This document shows positions 58,747-64,000 of a stretch of DNA of 64,000 bases, piece after piece. The translations under genes were made by a program, and so were the position numbers. This stretch comes from Zygnema circumcarinatum (taxonomy: Eukaryota; Streptophyta; Zygnematophyceae; Zygnematales; Zygnemataceae). The stretch spans positions 2,362,327 through 2,426,326 of the forward strand of contig CM074807.1 in NCBI GenBank assembly GCA_037447605.1, read 5' to 3'. Position 1 is the first letter of the stretch. The number at the start of each line of letters is the position of its first letter. The notes beneath the pieces are model-generated. The model had not been told where the DNA came from, did not search any database, and saw only the letters and a program-made list of their open reading frames with translations.

Positions 58747-61700
58747 ATGGATCAGCGTTTCCCATATTCGCCTGCCGAACTCGCAAAAGTGAAGGTTGTG
58801 CAGTTCGGCTTACTAAGTCCGGATGAAATTGTGAGCTGCTCGCTTTTACCCTCGCCCTTTTGGATTTTGAGCCACATCATGCGGCTGGACGGGGGTCAGT
58901 GGGACATCGACTGGTCGGTGTGGCAATGTTATCTGAAATATCAGTGCTTTCCAAATTCATTCGAAGAGAGGCTAATATTTTTTTAGGTCTTGGAATTTAA
59001 TGATCTACCGCAGCAATGGTCGTTTAGGTGAAAGGATGAGCTGAAAATGCTTTTTCTGTAGGTGTTCAGCCACTTTGGGAAATTGCAACTGGAAATTCAT
59101 GTTATTTCTAGTTCAGAACGGTTTGTTGGGCAAGCCGGAGCGTATTTGTTTGCAGAGTTCGGAGCAAGCACCGACGTATTTAAAACCTTCGTAGGAAATG
59201 AATACATGGCATCCTACATGGCTCTGCAGTTCAGTAGAGCAGTTTCAAACCCCCAAATCTGTTCACGGCACAAAAGCTGACCACTTGGCGGACTGTTGAG
59301 GCTGCAGAGGCACATGTCCGTTGTGAAAATAGAATGCAGTGAAACATATGACAGAGGAAAGCCAAAGCTGACCGGCTTGAGTGACCCGCGTCTTGGCACT
59401 ATCGACCGTCATGTGAAATGCGAAACCTGCGGAGGGAGCATGGCCGAGTGCCCGGGTCATTTTGGGCACTTGGAGCTCGCCAAGCCCATGTTCCATATCG
59501 GCTTTCTCAAGACCGTGCTGGCGATTCTGCGTTGTGTCTGCCACAATTGCTCCCGCATATTAGCAGACGAGGTGCGTGACCTATTCTTTCCAGTCCCCGT
59601 TCCAGAAAAGCAACAGGTTTTCATGTGATTTAATTGAAAGTGGACCAGCTGGCTATTCAAGCTGGCATCAAGACATTAGTCAATCTTTTTTTCAAGTTTT
59701 TAATTGACTTTGAAGAAATGCAGCTTAACGACAGCAACGTTCAATTTAAGCACTAGCCTTTTTAGTTACCTTCTTTGGAAATAGAGCTTTGACTAGCATA
59801 GCAAGTTTGAGCATGAGGAAAAAACCCAACTTGCATACTGAGCAGCCAGACCCTATGTTATTTATGCCATTTGGCAGCAAAACAGTGTTCTTTATGCGTT
59901 TCTACTGTTAGATTGAAGGCAAGACCAGTCATGCATTGAGCATGTGAGATATGACTCTTTTCTTACACCAAGGTTAGAACTTGAGATGAGGAAAGGACCT
60001 TTTTTATTGGAAAATACGGAGAACTAGGATTTTCGTGTTTGTTTTAAGTGACCACTTGAAACCCATAGGAGCTAAGATTTTGAAATGAAAAATGAAAGGG
60101 CATGTACTCATGGCTGAAATGATCTACTTTCCGACTGGAAATTGACATCAGAAACACGTTACGGTGCAGCAGGGAACTGCTTCACATGGTTAAGTGAGGC
60201 ACAAGGGTCGGAATAGGTTTTATTACTGTGTGGAAGCCTTGAGATGCAGCTACGTTGGCTGCCAAAATTGCATGTTTTTTCAAACTATGAGTAGTAAAAA
60301 TATAGCAATCTTCTCGTATACTCACTGAGGAATGCAGTAGGTAGGAGGAATGAGGTTGGCGAATGGTGAGAAAGTATCAGCAGCAGAGGATGCAGAATAT
60401 CTCCTTATGCTTTGCCAAATCAAATCATAGACGGGCGAAGCATGGATGGGAGGTATTGAAAGGTTCGTGACTTTGGAGATCAGTAATACGAGCTGAATGA
60501 AACTTTGTTATGCAGGAAGATCACAAGTTCAAGCTTGCAAAAAAGGTCAAAGCCCCAAAGCAGCGGTTGCGGCGCATCTTGGATTGTTGCAAGAACAAGC
60601 AAATTTGCGAGGGAGGTGAGGACCCTGAAGAGGATCCTATGAGGGAAGAGGAAGACGAAGCCGATAAAAAACCACGCAGGGGAGGATGCGGCGCACAGCA
60701 ACCTCGCTACACCATTGATGGAATGAAGATTGTGGCAGAGTTCAAGTTGCGCAAGTCAAAGAATGAGGAGGGGGATCAAATGCCGGAACCTGCCGAACGA
60801 AAGCAGCAACTTGGGGCTGATAAAGTAGGAAGTATTTTATCTCCTCTGTTGATGGTGGACCTTTCTTGTTGATGGCCGCTTTATGTGCAGTCATTGGATG
60901 AGAGCGGGTGAGCTGTTCTGAAGCTGTTCCAAAAAGCTTCATGGACGTCTTTCTCGCTGACTTTTATACATACAAGTCGTTTTGCATAACTTGAATATTG
61001 AAAAAGGAGCCTGAATGACCGCCCGCTGAACTGGCGCTGATGTCATGTTTGTGGTGGAGAGTTTTAGTGGTGAAACTGAGGATATGAACTCTTTTCAACA
61101 GCTTGATGGTTTTGAAGCCAAAAAGAATGAAATATCTTACCAAGCAGGAGGGCTGTGGTTCAGGTGTTGAACATATTGAAACGGATTACTGACGAAGACA
61201 GCGAAACTTTGGGGCTGAATCCCCGCTATGCACGTCCCGATTGGCTCATTTTGCAAGTGTTGCCAATTCCTCCTCCGCCTGTACGACCGTCCGTTCAAAT
61301 GAGCAGTTCAGCTCGGTCTGAGGTCAGTGAAAATGTCTGACCGCCGGCTCTGCCTCATTCATGTGATGTCATATGACGCTTGTTTCTTACATAAGGTGAT
61401 CTTCTCTGCAGGATGATCTGACCCACCAGCTTGCCATGATCATTCGCCATAGCAACAACCTCAAAAAACAGGAAGAGAACGGTGCTCCGGCCCACATCAT
61501 CAGCGAATTCGTGCAGCTCCTGCAATTCCACGTTGCTACATACTTTGACAACGATCTGCCCGGCCAGCCACGGGTACATAGACTCACTTTTCTTGCGTTT
61601 GCAACCACGAACTTCAATAATGTCGAGAAGAAAAGTGAGTGAAGAAAAAACATCGTCTGAGTCCATTGGAACATTGTCTGTTCGACGATTGCAGGCAACG

Positions 61701-64000
61701 CAGCGTTCAGGGCGGCCCATCAAGTCCATATGTGCTCGCTTGAAAGCCAAAGAAGGTCGGATTCGCGGAAATCTCATGGGAAAACGTGTTGACTTCTCTG
61801 CGAGAACAGTCATCACTCCTGACCCCAACATTAACATTGACGAGTTGGGGGTCCCTTGGAGTATCGCTCTCAACCTCACCTACCCGGAGACTGTGACCCC
61901 ATACAACATTGAAAAGTATGTGCCGCACGTTTCCTCCGAAGTTGCACTCATGATGAATTCTCGTTCTCGTTCTCATGAATTCTCATTCATTTTCTAAATT
62001 CATTCTCATCATGATTGGATGAGCCCTGCGAGCTCCCTTCCCTTTACATCTGCTTTTAAGGGGTGCAGGTTGAAGGAGCTGGTCGAGAATGGACCGCATC
62101 CCCCTCCCGGCAAGACCGGAGCAAAGTACATTATTCGGGAAGATGGACAACGCCTAGATTTGCGCTTTCTGAAGAAAACTAGTGATCGCCATTTGGAATT
62201 GGGGTACAAGGTGGGTGCACATTTCACCATGTGCGACTATTTCTAATTCTGTTCGACTCTGTCTGTTCATGGCTCTCACTGGAACGGAGCAATTTTTTGC
62301 AGGTGGAACGGCATCTTCAAGAGGGTGACTATGTGCTTTTCAATCGGCAGCCAAGTCTTCACAAAATGTCCATTATGGGTCATCGCATCCGCATCATGCC
62401 GTATTCGACATTTCGGCTCAATCTGTCTGTCACATCGCCGTACAATGCTGACTTCGACGGTGACGAGATGAACATGCATGTCTGCCAAACTTTCGAGACG
62501 AGGGCAGAGACAATGGAGCTCATGCTCGTCCCAAAGTGCGTTGTCAGCCCTCAATCGAACCGCCCCGTCATGGGAATTGTGCAAGATACTCTTCTAGGTT
62601 GCCGCAAGATGACAAAGCGTGATACTTTCATTGAGAAGGCAAGCTTTCGAACCTTCGTGCACCCCTTCTTGCAATAAGGAATGCCCTTCTTCATGCGATA
62701 GAGACATTCGGGAAAACCTGCTGCCATAACACGAGCCCTTATCCTTGGTTTTTGCAGGACGTGTTCATGAATATTCTTATGTGGTGGGAAGATTTCGATG
62801 GAAAGATGCCTGTTCCGACGATCTTAAAGCCCAGACCTCTCTGGACAGGCAAACAGGTCTTCTCCCTCTTTATTCCGAAAACTATCAACTTGATTCGATT
62901 CTCCGCATGGCATCCGGACGAAGAGATCAACACGTTTCCTGACTTCTCTCCCGGAGACACGCAAGTGCGCATTGAAAGGGGCGAGCTTCTCACCGGCATT
63001 TTGTGTAAAAAGTCACTGGGAGCAGCAAGTGGAGGAGTCGGCCATGTCATATGGTAGTAGCCTTTCTCCCACCTTGTTAGAAATGGTGATTCTTTTTCAA
63101 CTCCTGCTGCTTTTATTGCGTCAGAAAATAGATAGGTGAGGGCTAACTTGGCCCATAGTTGTTTCACAGGGAGGAAGTGGGTCCCGATGCTGCTCGCAAG
63201 TTTCTTGGCCACACGCAGTGGCTGGTCAACTATTGGCTACTTCAAGAAGGGTTCAGTATAGGGATTGGAGACACCATTGCGGATGCCTCAACTATGGAAA
63301 GGATTAATTGGACCATCACTGAAGCAAAGAAGAAGGTGAAGGAACTCATCAAAAAAGCGCAGGACAATGAGCTGGAGGCGCAGCCTGGTCGAACTCTATT
63401 GGAGTCGTTCGAAAATCACGTGAATCAGGTAAGGGGAGAAGGGGTCAGTCTGCTCCCTACACTCCTTGCAGAGTGGCATTTTTAGAACAGTAGATAAAAG
63501 GGATGCAGATGCTTCATGCTGAAAGGGAGAGTGGAGTCGTTGGCAGGTGCTGAACCGTGCTCGTGACGATGCTGGAAGAGAGGCCCAATCAAGCTTGTCG
63601 GAATCCAACAATGTGAAGGCAATGGTGACGGCAGGTTCAAAGGGGTCCTTCATCAACATCTCGCAGATGATTGCCTGCGTGGGGCAGCAGAACGTGGAGG
63701 GAAAGCGCATTCCCTATGGCTTTGTTAACCGAACTTTGCCGCATTTCACCAAAGATGATAACGGGCCAGAGAGTCGGGGTTTTGTAGAGAATTCATATTT
63801 GCGAGGGTTGACACCACAGGAGTTCTTTTTTCATGCGATGGGAGGAAGGGAGGGGCTAATTGACACTGCTGTGAAGACCTCTGAGACGGGATACATCCAA
63901 CGGCGGCTGGTGAAGGCTATGGAAGATGTTATGGTGAAGTATGACGGTACAGTTCGAAACAGTTTAGGTGATGTGATACAATTTCTGTATGGAGAGGACG
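58747..64000 (+). CDS. RPB1: DNA-directed RNA polymerase II largest subunit, 5' part
   Basis: Eleven exons to the window edge: 58747-58830, 59308-59571, 60516-60824, 61164-61322, 61412-61573, 61695-61915, 62069-62210, 62303-62638, 62758-63053, 63170-63428, 63547-64000 (continues). They give 895 residues in frame. Features: the clamp zinc motif [20 protein letters not shown], an acidic Glu-rich insert near residue 150, the lid/rudder region [19 protein letters not shown], the active-site loop [10 protein letters not shown] (from about residue 495, metal-binding Asp residues intact), the pore/funnel region and the bridge helix [36 protein letters not shown]. The C-terminal heptad-repeat domain lies beyond the window. 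It forms the catalytic core for mRNA synthesis in the nucleus. Intron 8 (62639-62757) starts GCAAGC and so is a GC-AG intron. Confidence 0.96.

Overview
The window is nuclear DNA from a green-lineage eukaryote, most likely a streptophyte (a streptophyte alga or an early-diverging land plant). Evidence for this is the intron-rich genes with GT-AG borders, a LOB-domain (LBD) transcription factor, a phi-type glutathione transferase, an SMP-type LEA protein, a DUF641/GIL1-like protein, a SWEET transporter, and degenerate plant-type CCCTAAA telomere-like repeats. I cannot name the species. No RNA gene, CRISPR array or prokaryotic operon is visible. Exon borders below were read by hand from reading frame, splice phase and protein similarity; nothing was checked against transcripts.

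Layout. 0-4 kb: 3' end of a CHORD-like zinc-binding gene, then a small secreted-protein gene whose 3' end is a 45-bp tandem repeat. 4.2-7.9 kb (-): an F-box/leucine-rich-repeat gene, fully modelled. 9.2-10.8 kb (+): a serine esterase with a MITE-like element in its last intron. 11.2-12.7 kb (-): a DUF641/GIL1-like gene. 13.9-15.8 kb (+): an SMP/LEA gene. 16.6-20.1 kb (+): a plastid-targeted HEAAH membrane metalloprotease-like gene. 20.4-21.8 kb: a very GC-rich island leading into an atypical HLH regulator (21.8-23.2 kb, +). 24.4-27.9 kb (+): tubulin-folding cofactor B, whose introns carry telomere-like and GAAT repeats. 29.0-30.1 kb (+): an unknown coiled-coil protein. 32.1-33.4 kb (-): a SWEET sugar transporter. 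35.6-38.2 kb (+): a phi-type GST. 39.4-40.3 kb (-): a Costars/ABRACL protein. 42.0-44.1 kb (-): the 3-hydroxyacyl-CoA dehydratase PAS2/HACD, head to head with VPS4 (44.9-49.0 kb, +). 50.5-52.6 kb (+): an LBD gene. 54.7-58.3 kb: a decayed Ty3/gypsy retrotransposon containing a 10-N assembly gap. 58.7-64.0 kb (+): the 5' two thirds or so of RPB1, the largest RNA polymerase II subunit.

The genes are a mix of housekeeping functions (transcription, ESCRT disassembly, tubulin folding, very-long-chain fatty acid elongation) and plant-type regulatory or stress functions; they do not form one pathway. The main points worth a second look are three probable GC-AG introns in conserved genes, a one-residue insertion between the catalytic Tyr and Glu of the dehydratase, an HLH protein without a basic region, a palindromic GTAC-core motif that clusters upstream of several start codons, telomere-like sequence inside an intron, and an abnormal first intron in the SWEET gene. 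I did not find a convincing new multi-gene system.
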